64,000 nucleotides of DNA from Ampullaceana balthica (Eukaryota > Mollusca > Gastropoda > Lymnaeidae), in contig CALYLW010000124.1 in NCBI GenBank assembly GCA_944989445.1, positions 799,001-863,000 of the forward strand, written 5' to 3'. Position numbers and translations under genes: made by a program. Positions 22,516 to 35,299 of the stretch are shown here, piece after piece. Under the pieces are notes generated by a model. It searched no databases. It saw only the letters and a list, made by a program, of their open reading frames with translations, and was not told the DNA's origin. The stretch's first letter is position 1, and each line of letters opens with the position of its first letter.

Positions 22516-23411
22516 CACGATTATTTGTCACACTAAATTGCTTTTTGAATAGACAATCCACCTTCTAGTTGAGCTCAACTGAAGCATCGAAAATTATTAT
22601 TTTAGAAGACATTTCTATCTACTATTTACTCTAGATATTATTACAACTGAAAGGATAATGTAAAAATATTGTCTACAATGAGAAGCAACTATTTAGGTTT
22701 TATGATAAGAATGCATTTAAACAAATCTATAGTGTTCCAGTTGTTTTCTACAACTTAAAAAGTTGTCTAATTATCTGTAACAATTTTTGTGACGATAAAA
22801 AATTCTTATTTTTTCTCAGAGTTATTTATTATTTGAAACTCCGTGAATTCGGCCAAACAGTATGTACCATCTCTAAAAGCTTGCTGCTATTTCGTGTTAC
22901 CCTATATTTTATTAGGCTGTCAATCGCCTTCAATCTGTTCCGTTAAGCTTAAAATAAGTTGTGAAGATTTACTTGAAGAAACTTTGATCTATTAACACCT
23001 CTGCCCCCATCGCATTTTACTTACCCACATATTGAAATTTTACCATTAAACGTATACGAGATGCTGATTTATTCGGTCACGTACTGCTTGCTATAAGACA
23101 ACATTGAAGCAGCTGAAAGTGAACGGTTTGACTGGGCATTAAGTTGGACAGGTGTCTGAGATTTGCAAATGTTGGACACAACATGTCTGTAGTATTGAAC
23201 AAGACAGAGGAACGAATTATTGTCACGTCCGTTACACATCGTGTGACCAAACGAACAAGAGATGGATGACCACGATCACATTAAATGCCTTGTAGGAATG
23301 ACGGTGTCACATTAATGCCTATACGTTCAGAATTTTGCTTTACGTTTCGTCCAGTAATTTGCTGTATTTTTTTTTCATTTAAAGAAAAGCAAAGTGTTTA
23401 ATAGTATAAAT

Positions 23412-25087
23412 AAAACAAACCCGTAAAAACAAAGTTTTTGACTATAAATCCCTTATATATGAGACATAACTAACAGTATTGATTATTTTCAAACATTTAC
23501 AGACTGAATCTGTCTTAACACAAGTTTGCTTCATAACCCTAGGGGGGGAGGGGTGGGGGGGGAGGGGTGGGTGGGAGGGGGAGAGGGGAAAAGTCTGGTC
23601 ACCGATTCGCTTGACCGAGCTCAGAGTGACACGTAAAATGTAAACAAAAGCGCACCGTCGTTTCGTTGGGTCGCCTCAATGCTCAAACTTTCACGTGGCA
23701 AAAAAACAATAACAAATCGTGATTTTAAATTACATACCTCATATAAGTATAAACTAAAAATGCATTAATTTAATTACGGTACGTTCGATCGATCTGAAAT
23801 TTTGATACGATGCATTGTTAGGTAAGACGGGTCCGTGTGCCAAATTTCAGTTCGATCGGATCATTGGAAGTGGGTCATTTTTGACTTCTGTTTTTCCGCC
23901 CGCCGAGCCCATGAGATGATGAGAGAGAGAGACGCCGGTGAAGTTAATATAAGGGATTTAATTAAACAACCCCGTAAAAACAAAGTTTTTGACTATAAAT
24001 CCCTTATAGATGAGACATAACTAAAAGTATTGATTATATTCAAACATTTACAGACTGAATCTGTCTTAACTCAACTTTGCATCATAACCCTAGTGGGAGG
24101 GGTGGGTGGGGGGAGAGGGGAAAAGTCTGGTCACCGATTCGCTTGACCGAGCTCAGAGTGACACGTAAAATGTAAACAAAAGCGCACCGTCGTTTCGTTG
24201 GGTCGCCTCAATGCTCAAACTTTCACGTGGCAAAAAAACAATAACAAATCGTGAATTAAAATTACATACCTCATATAAGGATAAACTAAAAATGCATTAA
24301 TTTAATTACGGTACGTTCGATCGATCTGAAATTTTGATACGATGCATTGTTAGGTAAGACGGGTCCGTGTGCCAAATTTCAGTTCGATCGGATCATTGGA
24401 AGTGGGTCATTTTCGACTTTTGTTTTTCCGCCCGCCGAGCCCATGAGATGATGAGAGAGAGACAGAGAGAGAGACAGACAGACAGAGAGAGACGGCGGTG
24501 AAGTTAATATAAGGGATTTAATTAAACAACCCCGTAAAAACAAAGTTTTTGACTATAAATCCCTTATAGATGAGACATAACTAAAAGTATTGATTATATT
24601 CAAACATTTACAGACTGAATCTGTCTTAACTCAACTTTGCATCATAACCCTAGTGGGGGGGGGAGGGGTGGGTGGGGGGAGAGGGGAAAAGTCTGGTCAC
24701 CGATTCGCTTGACCGAGCTCAGAGTGACACGTAAAATGTAAACAAAAGCGCACCGTCGTTTCGTTGGGTCGCCTCAATGCTCAAACTTTCACGTGGCAAA
24801 AAAACAATAACAAATCGTGAATTAAAATTACATACCTCATATAAGGATAAACTAAAAATGCATTAATTTAATTACGGTACGTTCGATCGATCTGAAATTT
24901 TGATACGATGCATTGTTAGGTAAGACGGGTCCGTGTGCCAAATTTCAGTTCGATCGGATCATTGGAAGTGGGTCATTTTCGACTTTTGTTTTTCCGCCCG
25001 CCGAGCCCATGAGATGATGAGAGAGAGACAGAGAGAGAGACAGACAGACAGAGAGAGACGGCGGTGAAGTTAATATAAGGGATTTAA
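23412..25087 (+). repeat. repeat family A, three tandem ~560-bp copies
   Basis: Units start with cccgtaaaaacaaagttttt at 23420, 23971 and 24531. They contain a G-rich tract, ggtcaccgattcgcttgacc, cacgtggcaaaaaaac, gtacgttcgatcgatctgaa, ggtccgtgtgccaaatttca and a GA microsatellite, and end in gttaatataagggattta. Copies two and three are almost identical, including the microsatellite, so at least one duplication is recent. Confidence 0.9.
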
Positions 25088-26041
25088 AAAACAGCTCCTA
25101 AACCTTTGTGATAATTAGGTCAATAGTAAAAAAAAATAAGAAAGAAGGGTAGTAACAAGTTAATGACCTTACATATTGAATAAATCATAGGTACAGTTGG
25201 AACAAGCTAAAAGTGATGAACTTTAAAAATGTCGCATTAAGTTGAATTAATTAGTTTAAGGTAAATAGGCAGTCTTGATCGGAAATATTGCAAAATCACT
25301 GTTTAAAATTATTTTAATTGAAAATTTTAGACCGTATTTTACATTTAATATCTATAGCGCCTGAGTTTCTGAGTATACATTTACTTGACTTTGCAATAAT
25401 TTTGAAACTTATTGATGGCATTATCAAAATCTACTTATCGTGTCCCTACGTTTATTTAAAACATTCTAGGTGTAAGAGGGACGAGTTGCTTCACCATTTA
25501 TTTATTTATTTATTTATTTTTTAAACTCCACGCATATTTATTTTTACAAATTAATACCTAATAATGTTGGTTTGCATTAATTTCTATAAATTTTGATTTA
25601 TTTGCCATCAATTTCCAAAGATTTTAAATAGAGATCTAACCACTGATTGCAAAACTTCATTAAGTTGTCCAGATAGGGAAATTTAGTCTGACAACTTATA
25701 CTATATTTCAAAATTTAAAACACATCTTTTCATCTTTGTAGATTTTGTAATTTTTTTTTACTCCGTTTAATGCTAGAGTGGACAAGACCATTTTAAAATG
25801 ATTTTACGCAATTTTTAGCTCCACCTCTTCATCAACCACAGATCGTTACAAAAAGCTAGACTCCGTCCTCTAAAAAATTTAGCACAAACTTATGCACTCC
25901 TCACATTTTTCCAGACGAAACACTGTGTCCATTAGGCCTACTGCCCTTCACTAAAACTTATACTTCGTGGATATTGAATTATTGCACCTTTATTAGAAAC
26001 AACTACAGAACAGGGGTTTTAACAAGCAAGAATTGAAACTA
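25088..26041. other. intergenic, nothing recognised
   Basis: AT-rich sequence with a tttatttatttattta run near 25498. The short open frame around 25318-25524 has biased composition and no family resemblance. Confidence 0.6.
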
Positions 26042-26307
26042 GGGACCGTCCATAAAGTACGTCACGGTATTTTTGACCATTTTGAACCCCCCTCCCCTGT
26101 CACAAATCTAGGACACCCCCCCCCCGTAAAGTACGTCACACTTTCGACCAAAAATTTAGTTTTTTTATTAACAAAATAATTAAAATTTACTATAAAACAG
26201 CGCGACGTCACACATGGCTGGACCCCCTCCCCCCTGTCACAAACTGTCAAACTTTCTTACACCCCCTCCCCCCCTCTGGATCGTGACGTACTTTATGGAC
26301 GGTCCCC
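26042..26307. mobile_element. MITE with gtccataaagtacgtcac ends
   Basis: The inverted ends gggaccgtccataaagtacg and cgtactttatggacggtccc are flanked by TA on both sides. The interior repeats C-rich tracts and a second gtaaagtacgtcac. It is non-coding. A shorter relative lies at about 26381-26489 with cacgacgtcattcatagatg. Confidence 0.85.
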
Positions 26308-26883
26308 TATCTTTTTTTTCGAAAGACTTATAAACGTTTTGTTTTATTTTTGAGAGATGTGTCATTTTTTGTTAATTTGAAAGTTACTTTACACTGATAA
26401 ACGCTTTCCCCCTTCTCGTCTCACGTCGTCACAAAAATTTGACCGCTCTTGCCCTTAAACACACGACGTCATTCATAGATGACCCCTGAGTTCATTTACT
26501 AATGTCTATTATTTCATTCATTTCCACTGCAGAAAAAAATCGCTATCCCTAGTCCCAGAGCGTTTTAATCTATTCAGTAATCTTTGCAGCTCTCTGGTGC
26601 ACTGCTTTACCCATCACTTCCTGCCAACGGAACACCTCTCGAGGCATGTGTCCATAGGATTAAATGGATTTCATCTGCATTTTTAATACAAGATTTGTAT
26701 TCGCGTCAGGGTCGACCCAGCGGCAAAACGTTCAATTTATTTTATTGTCAGAAAAAATTAAAAGTGTTTGTTTGCAACCCAAGTTTGGCCATGGAGTATT
26801 GTCAGTTTACAGTTACGTGTTTCCAGTGGCGTAGCTAGAACTTTTGCCGCCAGGGGCGGTCTCCAATTTCCCGTGTCTGTAAC

Positions 26884-26933
26884 AGATAAGATAAGATAAG
26901 ATAAGATAAGATAAGATAAGATAAGATAAATAG
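26884..26933. repeat. AGATA/ATAAG microsatellite
   Basis: About nine copies of ataag follow cagat. The same pentamer forms the tail of the LINE and SINEs in this window, so it may mark the tail of a lost insertion. From 26934 to 27460 I see nothing further. Confidence 0.8.
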
Positions 26934-27465
26934 CATGCTGCTGACGTGTGCAAAGATTCCTGGAATAATGCCTCCATCAATCAAAATCTATCTCTATCTT
27001 ATCGTACTTTTCTATTTAAATGGAATCTTGTAGAATTTCTAATAATTTCTGGGGAATGGCTAGAGAACGCACGTTTCTTCACCTCTTTTTTTATTATATA
27101 AATTCTGACCCTTTCGCGAATACACTAACAGGTCAGTGGCCGCATGTAAGCACCAAGCTTTTAACAGCCTGTTGCATGGTTGCTATAAGGACCTAAAATA
27201 TTTGTAAAGCAAAAAATGTTTATTATTTCAAAGAGTTGTATTACTAGCTGTTCGTGCAAGAATAGGGTTAATAAGACACTAGTGGACACATGTGATGGCC
27301 TAGCGCTGGACTAATACGATGAGAGTGGTCATCGTCGACTACTACGGACGAACAACATCAAAATACAAGTTCAATTCTAAAAAAAAACTTTGAAAATTGT
27401 ACCCCCAAAACGTGTAAAATACCCCTTCCCCTCCGAACAACAATAAAAAAATAAAGTATACCATG

Positions 27466-27783
27466 CAAAGTCGTTACATTCACTCTAGAAAAACTAAACA
27501 TATACAAAGTCGTTACATTCACTCTAGAAAAACTAAACATATACAAAGTCGTTACATTCACTCTAGAAAAACTAAACATATACAAAGTCGTTACATTCAC
27601 TCTAGAAAAACTAAACATATACAAAGTCGTTACATTCACACTAGAAAAACTAAACATATATAAAGTCGTTACATTCACACTAGAAAAACTAAACATATAC
27701 AAAGTCGTTACATTCACACTAGAAAAACTAAACATATACAAAGTCGTTACATACGCCGTTCGTAACATTCACACTAGAAAACC
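27466..27783. repeat. 39-bp tandem repeat, seven full copies plus a partial
   Basis: The unit begins caaagtcgttacattcac and contains tagaaaaactaaacatat; starts fall at 27466, 27505, 27544, 27583, 27622, 27661 and 27700. The period is divisible by three, giving open frames in several frames. The partial unit overlaps the 3' end of the minus-strand frame at 27728-28147. Confidence 0.95.
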
Positions 27784-28147
27784 TAAATTTAGGTTGGCCA
27801 TTTTCCTTAAAACTCACAAATTCATCCATGCAGCTGTGAATATCATCGATCGGTAAACGCACATAAAAGTGTTGCCAAGCAATTGTGACATCTGATATCC
27901 TCATTATGAAATCATAAGAATAGTAATTCATAACGTATATCTTACGTGTAGCAGTGCAATCAATTGTTATGAGAATCCCGCGCATTTTCTTTTTAGGAGA
28001 TATGGCATTGTCTTTTATTAAATTACTAAAAATGAATGAGGTGGCCAAAAAATATATGTGTTGGAAAGGTCGGTGATCTTTCGGGTCTAAAATCGTGTCT
28101 TGTAAACATGCATAAAGGAAATGTTCAATGTCCCTTTTACCTACCAT
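27728..28147 (-). CDS. unidentified 139-residue open frame
   Basis: The codon pattern looks protein-like, with balanced composition and dense aromatic residues (FQHIYFLATSFIF, KIYVMNYYSYDFIMR, WQHFYVRLPIDDIH). It has no signal peptide or motif I recognise. The frame ends in the sequence from which the 39-bp minisatellite appears to have grown. It could be one exon, a degraded mobile-element protein or a chance frame. No supporting splice partner was found. Confidence 0.35.
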   Translation of the reverse strand: MVGKRDIEHFLYACLQDTILDPKDHRPFQHIYFLATSFIFSNLIKDNAISPKKKMRGILITIDCTATRKIYVMNYYSYDFIMRISDVTIAWQHFYVRLPIDDIHSCMDEFVSFKENGQPKFRFSSVNVTNGVCNDFVYV

Positions 28148-28287
28148 TCCTAATGGTCAATGAATTTAAAGGGTGACCTACTGATCATAAAAATTTTCAT
28201 TTCTATCTGGAGTGATTTTTTAATTATTTTTTTGGATCATGTCATTTAGATATCAGGAAGTGGGTTCAAATTGAGATGTTTTGTTTT

Positions 28288-28503
28288 GTCTATACAGACG
28301 CTCCTTCTATACACAGAAGGCCATGGCTTTTGGGGTTCCACGCTATTTCCAGCCGCCTTTATTTCCCTAACTAGTGTCAGGTACCCATTCGGTGTTCTCT
28401 GGTACATCCTTGACTTCGGGAACAAATCCCGTCTTCACAGTGAATCGAACCCATGACCATCGGTACGCCAGCCGAGCGCGCATGCCACTTAACTACCGTT
28501 CGA
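28288..28503 (-). mobile_element. tRNA-derived SINE
   Basis: In reverse complement it has a tRNA-like head at the right (B-box relic in gtgaatcgaacccatgacc), a central part shared with 46376-46654 (ggtacccattcgg, ggttccacgc, cagccgcc), and a 3' tail of cttctgt..agaaggagcgtctgt type, as in the LINE. It is diverged and non-coding. Confidence 0.8.
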
Positions 28504-28736
28504 TATTTAAATTACAGGTAACTCAAGGTATATGGCGATCTCTGTGATATCTTGATTATGTGGAGTTGCGTTTTAATCGGGAGTGGGAACGTGTACAAAT
28601 TAGAGGCATGATTGGGTGTTCCACGTCCATAGGACACCTCCTTCCCGTATCTGTTTTCCCTGCTGCTGTGTATTAACTCCAAGTTGTCTGTCTTGAAAAG
28701 TTTTTACTTTCCAGTATATTGTTAGAACTGAAGTAC

Positions 28737-28924
28737 AGAGGCGTCTCTAAGGGGTGCGGACCGTACCGGGTGACACCATCACAAGAGGTGACACCAAAGT
28801 GTGAAAGTCTGTATGTTCCCGTTATTTGGTACTGGAAAACTCGGAGGAGGTCTATGGGGTAAGTCGTGAGGGGGTGACACCATGAGCTACCACACTGGGT
28901 GACACCAAACCTAGTGACGCCTCT
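28737..28924. mobile_element. short MITE with gaggcgtc ends
   Basis: The inverted ends cagaggcgtctctaagg and cctagtgacgcctctg bound a 188-bp element with internal gggtgacacca repeats. The flanks ctgaagta and ctgaactg may be a decayed 8-bp duplication, which would fit hAT. Confidence 0.65.
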
Positions 28925-29190
28925 GCTGAACTGTCATCTGTTTCCAGCCACTGTTATGCTTTCCTGTATTCCAAAGGATCGTAGACTCTTGAATCGATTT
29001 ACTTTGTAAAAATTGCGGTGGCTAAGTTTAATAGGTGATTTTTTTCTTTCTTTTTCTTTACACTTGGTTTTACATTTAGCAGTAACAACCCACACTGTTA
29101 AGTTAAGCTTTTTAAACTTCAATGACAAGCTTGTGTCGGGTTTTTACTACTTTTGAAGCGTATGAGACAGGAGTATGTTTTTCTTTCTTA

Positions 29191-29567
<377 letters not shown>

Positions 29568-30504
29568 TATATGTGGAAAAAATTGTCTGGGAGTAGGGGA
29601 TGTTTGCTTGGATTTTGTTTTAGGCAACGGTGAAGGCCCCCCATAGTAACATCTCAAATCCTAATTATGGTATATACGGTAGGAAATATATAGTTTTAAG
29701 GTATTAATAAAATGTTATTGACTTCAGGAAAAGAAATGCGTACATATTTAAGTGTGGCTTTTGAAAAGGAAATTTTAAATTTTCATTTAAAATAAGTTCT
29801 TTTATTTTATACAGATGTTGGAAAATACAAATATTGAGTTCTTGTACAATATTGTACAATATTCCTGTAAAATAATAGATATGATTGTTATGAAAACAAT
29901 TTCAAACGGTGCTATTAAGAGCTTATATTATATTTAACTTCCTGAAATTAGAGTAGCGAGTTTTAAAGATTATTGTTAAAGTAAAGAACTTGTACTTTTT
30001 TATTAACGCAATTTCCCATGTGATAAATTGCGTTTATGTTTGAAATGTCTGTAAAGCTCGCACATGCAACTCCTCCTGAACCATACCAGATAGAGGGTTC
30101 GGGTCTTGGCAATTATGCTAAGGAAGTCCCAAGGATGTGCAACGGCCAAAAAAATACCGAAAAGTTTACTGGATTTCCTGGAAAATCAAAAAACCCGAAA
30201 AGTATTTTGTCAATTTCTCGCCAACCATAATATCTATCGGGTTGAAATAAACGCCAAACGATAGCTAATAATATTTAAAATGTTGAAAACGGAAATTTTG
30301 AAAAATGTACTTTCATTCGACTCCCGTAATTTTAGCAGCAATTTTTTTAAAGCAATTGTTTTGTTTTGTTTTCAAAATTATTGATTTGAAATTACTTTAA
30401 ATTTAATCTAGAATGATAGTTAATGGGGTTTTCCCACTTTGTGAATGCTAATGTTAGACTGTTGTGTTTTAGCTCATATTTTAATTTTGGAAAAGGGAAC
30501 GATG

Positions 30505-30992
30505 TAATAAAAAAACGTAAAAAAACAAGTTTTTGACTATAAATCCTTTATGTACGAGAAGTAACTAAAAGAATGTTCATTATAATACGCAGCGCAAGAC
30601 CATCCAAAAATACAAAATTGCAGTTGTGTCGTAAAACATGTTTAATATAATGCGCACCGATCAGGAATATATTTATAAAAAGAGTTGTCAATAAAAAACG
30701 CACCTTATTGCGCGACAGAAAGGTTGTTCAATATAATACGCACCGCGACGCTCTATCTCAAAAAATAGCATGATACATAGAAATAAATAAAATAAACTTT
30801 AAAAATCAATAATTCAATTACGGTACATGCGATCGATCTGAAATTTTGATACATTGTTTTTATTATCGGTACGAAACTGCCTGCAAAATTTCAGCTCGCT
30901 AGCTTACGAGCAAGTGGGTTAAAAATCGATCAACAGTTTTGGCGACAAGCAATCAAGGGTGCAGACACCACGAGTTAATATAAAGGATTTAA
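30505..30992 (+). repeat. repeat family B, full copy
   Basis: It runs from gtaaaaaaacaagtttttga and aaatcctttatgtacg to gacaccacgagttaat and ataaaggattt. It includes the cgcaccttattgcgcgacag block absent from the copy at 20331. The LINE begins about 15 bp beyond. Confidence 0.85.
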
Positions 30993-31006
30993 TTAAAACA
31001 ACCCGT

Positions 31007-32805
31007 TACCAAAGATAACAATAAAAACTTATGGTCCTTTATCGAATCTAAAAAAATGGAACCTTCAGGAATAGCCACACTAAAATGCTCAAATAATAAA
31101 ACCTATAATGATAATGAAACTAAAGCTAATATCCTTAACACATATTTTGCATAATCTTTTTCTGCCTCAGGCGACAAAGAAGTTTTAATAAATTTAAATA
31201 AAATGGAAGAAATAGGTAACATAACTGTAGATGAGATAGGTATACATTCACTCCTAAAAAACTTAAAAATAAACAAAACTACTGGCCCAGATGATTTGCC
31301 TGCAAGGTTATTAAAAGAACTAAGCAATGAACTGTCCCCAATCCTTGTAGTTCTCTTTCAAGCCTCTCTAAACCAGGGTAAAGTGCCCCAGGATTGGAAA
31401 TTAGCTAACGTAACTCCACTCTGTAAGAAAGGGGATAAATCAGACCCTGGTAATTACAGGCCTGTATCACTTACTAGTATCACCTGTAAATTACTAGAAC
31501 ACATAATATATAGTAGAATAGTTAACCACCTTGACAAATATAATGCCCTATGCCCACATCAACACGGCTTTAGAAAAAACAGATCATGTGAAACACAATT
31601 AATAGGTTTAATAGATGAACTATCAAAAGGCTTAGACAAAAATGATCAAATAGATACAATATTACTAGACTTCTCAAAAGCATTTGACAAAGTTCACCAC
31701 CTTAGTTTACTTAAAAAACTTAACTACTTTGGAATCTCAGGTTCCTTACATCACTGGATCCAAGACTTCCTTTTGGGCAGGGAGCAAACTGTAATAATTA
31801 ATGGATCTAAATCTGCACCAATAAAGGTTAACTCAGGAGTTCCCACAAGGAACTGTGCTAGGTCCCTTACTCTTTTTAATTTATATAAATGATTTACCCA
31901 ACAACATCTCAACAGGTACAAAAGTTAGGTTATTTGCTGATGATTGTATAATCTATAGAACAATTAAATCAGAACAAGATAGCAAAATTTTACAAAAAGA
32001 CTTAGATAATTGATAAAATGGGAAACTAACTGGAGTATGTCTTTCCACCCAGAAAAGTGTCAACTGTTAAGAGTAACAAAGAAAAAGAAACAAATAAATT
32101 CAAAATATTACATTCATGGAAAAGAACTGACCCAAACTAAAGATGCAAAATACTTAGGAGTCTTAATAAATGAGAAACTATCATGGAATCCCCATGTCAA
32201 TGAAGTTATTAAAAAATCAAACAAAACCTTAGGCTTTATAAAAAGGAACTTTAACAAATGTAATAGAGATATAAAACTAAAATGCTACCTCACTTTGGTG
32301 AGACCTGTACTAGAATATGCATCTTCTGTATGGGACCCATCCACCAAAGAAAACATTGATAAACTAGAACAAATTCAAAAAAGAGCTGCCAGATTCATTA
32401 CTGGAGAATATTCGAAACTGACAAGAATAACACCATTAGTTAAATCATTAAACCTTGAAACACTAGAGGATAGAAGAACCAAGAGCAAAGTAGTAATCAT
32501 ACATAAAGCAATTAATTCTAATTTAGAAATACAACACAAAGATAACTTAATACAACCCTCAGATAGACATAAGGATAAAAACACCTTTCTTATTCCGTAT
32601 GCAAGAACAAACACATACAAGTTTTCCTTCTTCCCGTCCGGAATTCGGGCGTGGAATGGGTTGCCTGAAGAATCCAGGAAAACCAACACTTTATCAACAT
32701 TTAAATCTCTAATAAAAATGCAGGACTAAACACAAACCATAGATAAGCGTAGGACGCAATAATCTTCTGTATAGAAGGAGCGTCTGTAAACAGATAAGAT
32801 AAGAT
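31007..32805 (+). pseudogene. 5'-truncated non-LTR retrotransposon (Jockey/CR1-like), reverse transcriptase broken
   Basis: Reverse-transcriptase blocks are visible: TTGPDDLPARLLKE, VPQDWKLANVTPLCKKGD, NYRPVSLTSITCKLLE, HGFRKNRSCETQL, LLDFSKAFDKVHH and the catalytic FADD near 31936. Downstream come YLGVLINEKLSWNPHV, LVRPVLEYASSVWDP, LEQIQKRAARFITG and FFPSGIRAWNGLPEE, the usual C-terminus of this clade. Lesions are a TAA at about 31153, an extra C near 31845 shifting frame before the GVPQG-type motif, and another shift near 32012. The 3' end carries cttctgtatagaaggagcgt and an agataagataag tail. Endonuclease and ORF1 are absent, so it is dead. Clade assignment is from memory. Confidence 0.9.
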
Positions 32806-32809
32806 AAGA

Positions 32810-33650
32810 TAACATGTTTAATATAATGCGCACCGATCAGGAATATGTTTATAAAAAGAGTTGTCAATAAAAAACGCACCTTATTGCGCAACAGAAAGGT
32901 TGTTCAATATAATACGCACCGCGACGCTCTATCACAAAAAATAGCATGATACATAGGAATAAATAAAATAATCTAAAAAATCAATAATTTAATTACGGTA
33001 CATGCGATCGATTTGAAATTTTGATACATTGTTTTTATCATCGCCACGAAACTGCCTGCAAAATTTCAGCTCGCTAGCTTACGAGAAAGTGGGTTAAAAA
33101 TCGATCAAAAGTTTTGGCGACAAGGGCGGGTCCAGACACCACGATTTAATTTTTTTTTAAACGTAAAAAAACCAATTTTTTCACATAAATCCTTTATGTA
33201 CGAGACGTAACTAAAAGAATGTTCATTATAATACGCAGCGCCCGACCATCCAGAAATACAAAATTGCAGTTGTGTCGTAAAACATGTTTAATATAATGCG
33301 CACCGATCAGGAATATGTTTATAAAAAGAGTTGTCAATAAAATACGCACCTTATTGCGCGACAGAAAGGTTGTTCAATATAATACGCACCGCGACGCTCT
33401 ATCTCAAAAAATAGCATGATACATAGGAATAAATAAAATAATCTAAAAAATCAATAATTTAATTACGGTACATGCGATCGATCTGAAATTTTGATACATT
33501 GTTTTTATCATCGGTACGAAACTGCCTGCAAAATTTCAGCTCGCTAGCTTACGAGCAAGTGGGTTAAAAATCGATCAAAAATTTTGGCGACAAGGGCGGG
33601 CGGTCGGGCGGCCGCAGACACCACGAGTTAATATAAAGGATTTAAAAAGA
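32810..33650 (+). repeat. repeat family B, one 5'-truncated and one full copy
   Basis: The first copy starts abruptly at aacatgtttaatataatgcg, right after the LINE tail, and ends near 33150; the second runs from about 33161 to 33645 and ends gagttaatataaaggattta. Both carry the long version with gttgtcaataaaa(a/t)acgcac. Confidence 0.8.
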
Positions 33651-33664
33651 CCGCAGCACAACCT

Positions 33665-33955
33665 AGTTTAAAATATATCGCGCAAAACACTCTTGTGGTT
33701 GAGATTATTTAGTGCAGATCATGTAGGGAATCATTTTTGTGATAACTTTTTAATGGCGTGGTTTGACAACAACATTTCTGATCCCGAGCATAATATAGTT
33801 GACCCCCACCACAACCCACCTGACCCTAACCGCAGAAACATTTACCTAACCCCCAAAATTCTTATGTTAGGAGATGTGTGTACTTTTACCATGATGTTAT
33901 GCAATGTGTTTTGTGACAAGTCCCTGGGTATACGAAATTGACAGGCTTTGTTTGT
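33665..33955 (+). repeat. dispersed repeat, uninterrupted copy
   Basis: It matches the flanks of the split copy at 18470-19345, with acctaacccccaaaattctt across the point where that copy has an insertion. It differs by a short extra block near 33885. From 33956 to 35290 I see no gene. Confidence 0.85.
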
Positions 33956-35024
33956 TTTCTCAAAACACAATGATTCCAATTATTTTAGAAACGTAAACCA
34001 CTACGTTTACATTGTTACTACCTAAGAAATTAAGCAATTCGTATGTTTATTCAAATTACTTAGACAGTAATTAAGTCTTAATATAGTATATTGCCTATTT
34101 TCCATATTTTGGGAAGTGGCCTTCAGTGCCTTCAGTCTTTTTTATAAATAATAAGTAAACAATACATTAAAATCTTTTTCAGTTACCAACATATATATAT
34201 ATATATACACATATATAAAATAACACATTAGCCTTTTATAATTTAATCCACTTAACATAGCCTTACATTTTTTATTAACTGATATTTTCAGGCTCTGGTT
34301 GTATTGCGCAATCGATCCAATCGGATGCTGATAATCTTGTACGGAAACACAGATAGGTGCTATCCATTCGAAAGTCGTGTATGCTGTCGTGTTGCACTTG
34401 AAGTGCGTCATTAACAACGGAATTCGCAATGATTTTCGGATTTGTACTCTGGATTGAATTTTAAATTACTTGTCAATGTAGGTTATTTCAAATGATTTTG
34501 AAATAGTAATCTTTAGTTTAATGTCGTCGGTCCATTTATCATGTTCATTATTAAGTAAATTATGTAGTGCGAGTGAGTATGAGTAGGCATCAATTTGTTA
34601 TTCACGAGGTACGTATCTATACACTGACACTTTGTTTACGTGCTGTAGGCGTAGGCCTAAGCCTAAACTAAATCCTGTAAACAAACATGTCAACATTCAT
34701 AGTCTGCTGCTTTCTTTCCACTTTATAATTATAATTGATATTGTGATTAAAAACATTATCATGAGTTAACTATTAAAATATGTGTTAAAGTCTGATCAAA
34801 ATGAAAATAAAACAAATGTATACAATTACAATCCTTTCAGCTTTCTCAGTACCGAATTACGTCAATTACGAATTAAAATTATTCACTAAAATTTTTATTC
34901 ACTAAAATAAATAAAAAATTAGTCTAAAATATCATTCAATAGTCTAATTTTAGCCATATTAATATTAGGCTTAGGCCTAGGACTAGGCATTCGATCCATT
35001 AAGGCCCAGGAACTTTAGGCAAGT

Positions 35025-35060
35025 TAAGGTTAAGTTAACTTAACCTAAGTTAACTGTTAA
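35025..35060. repeat. 18-bp perfect palindrome in AT-rich DNA
   Basis: The string ggttaagttaacttaacc is self-complementary and followed by further ttaact words. The surroundings (34650-35110) are rich in aggcctaagcc-like motifs. No function is evident. Confidence 0.6.
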
Positions 35061-35299
35061 GCGATTAGTAATTCGAACCTAAAGCCTAAATGCCTAAATC
35101 ATTTGACTAATTTGAGAAATAAAATTAAAATAATATTATTTTAATATTTAACTGAGAAATACTTTGACAGTATCCATGTAATGTATTAGTCTTATCAATA
35201 TGAATTTTAATTAGTTAACAATAACTTATGACTTATTACTACTAAGAAAAGGGAACAATAAATGCAAACTACTTATATTTTATTCATTAAAAAAAAACA

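Noticed and set aside
27466..27783. CRISPR-like array of 39-bp direct repeats
   Set aside because: Units are contiguous with no variable spacers, and the surrounding genome is clearly animal.
31203..32729. Functional reverse transcriptase
   Set aside because: A stop and two frameshifts interrupt the domain, and endonuclease and ORF1 are missing.
34650..35110. Telomere-like or interstitial repeat from taggcctaagcc words
   Set aside because: Words are irregular and do not form TTAGGG-type tandem arrays.
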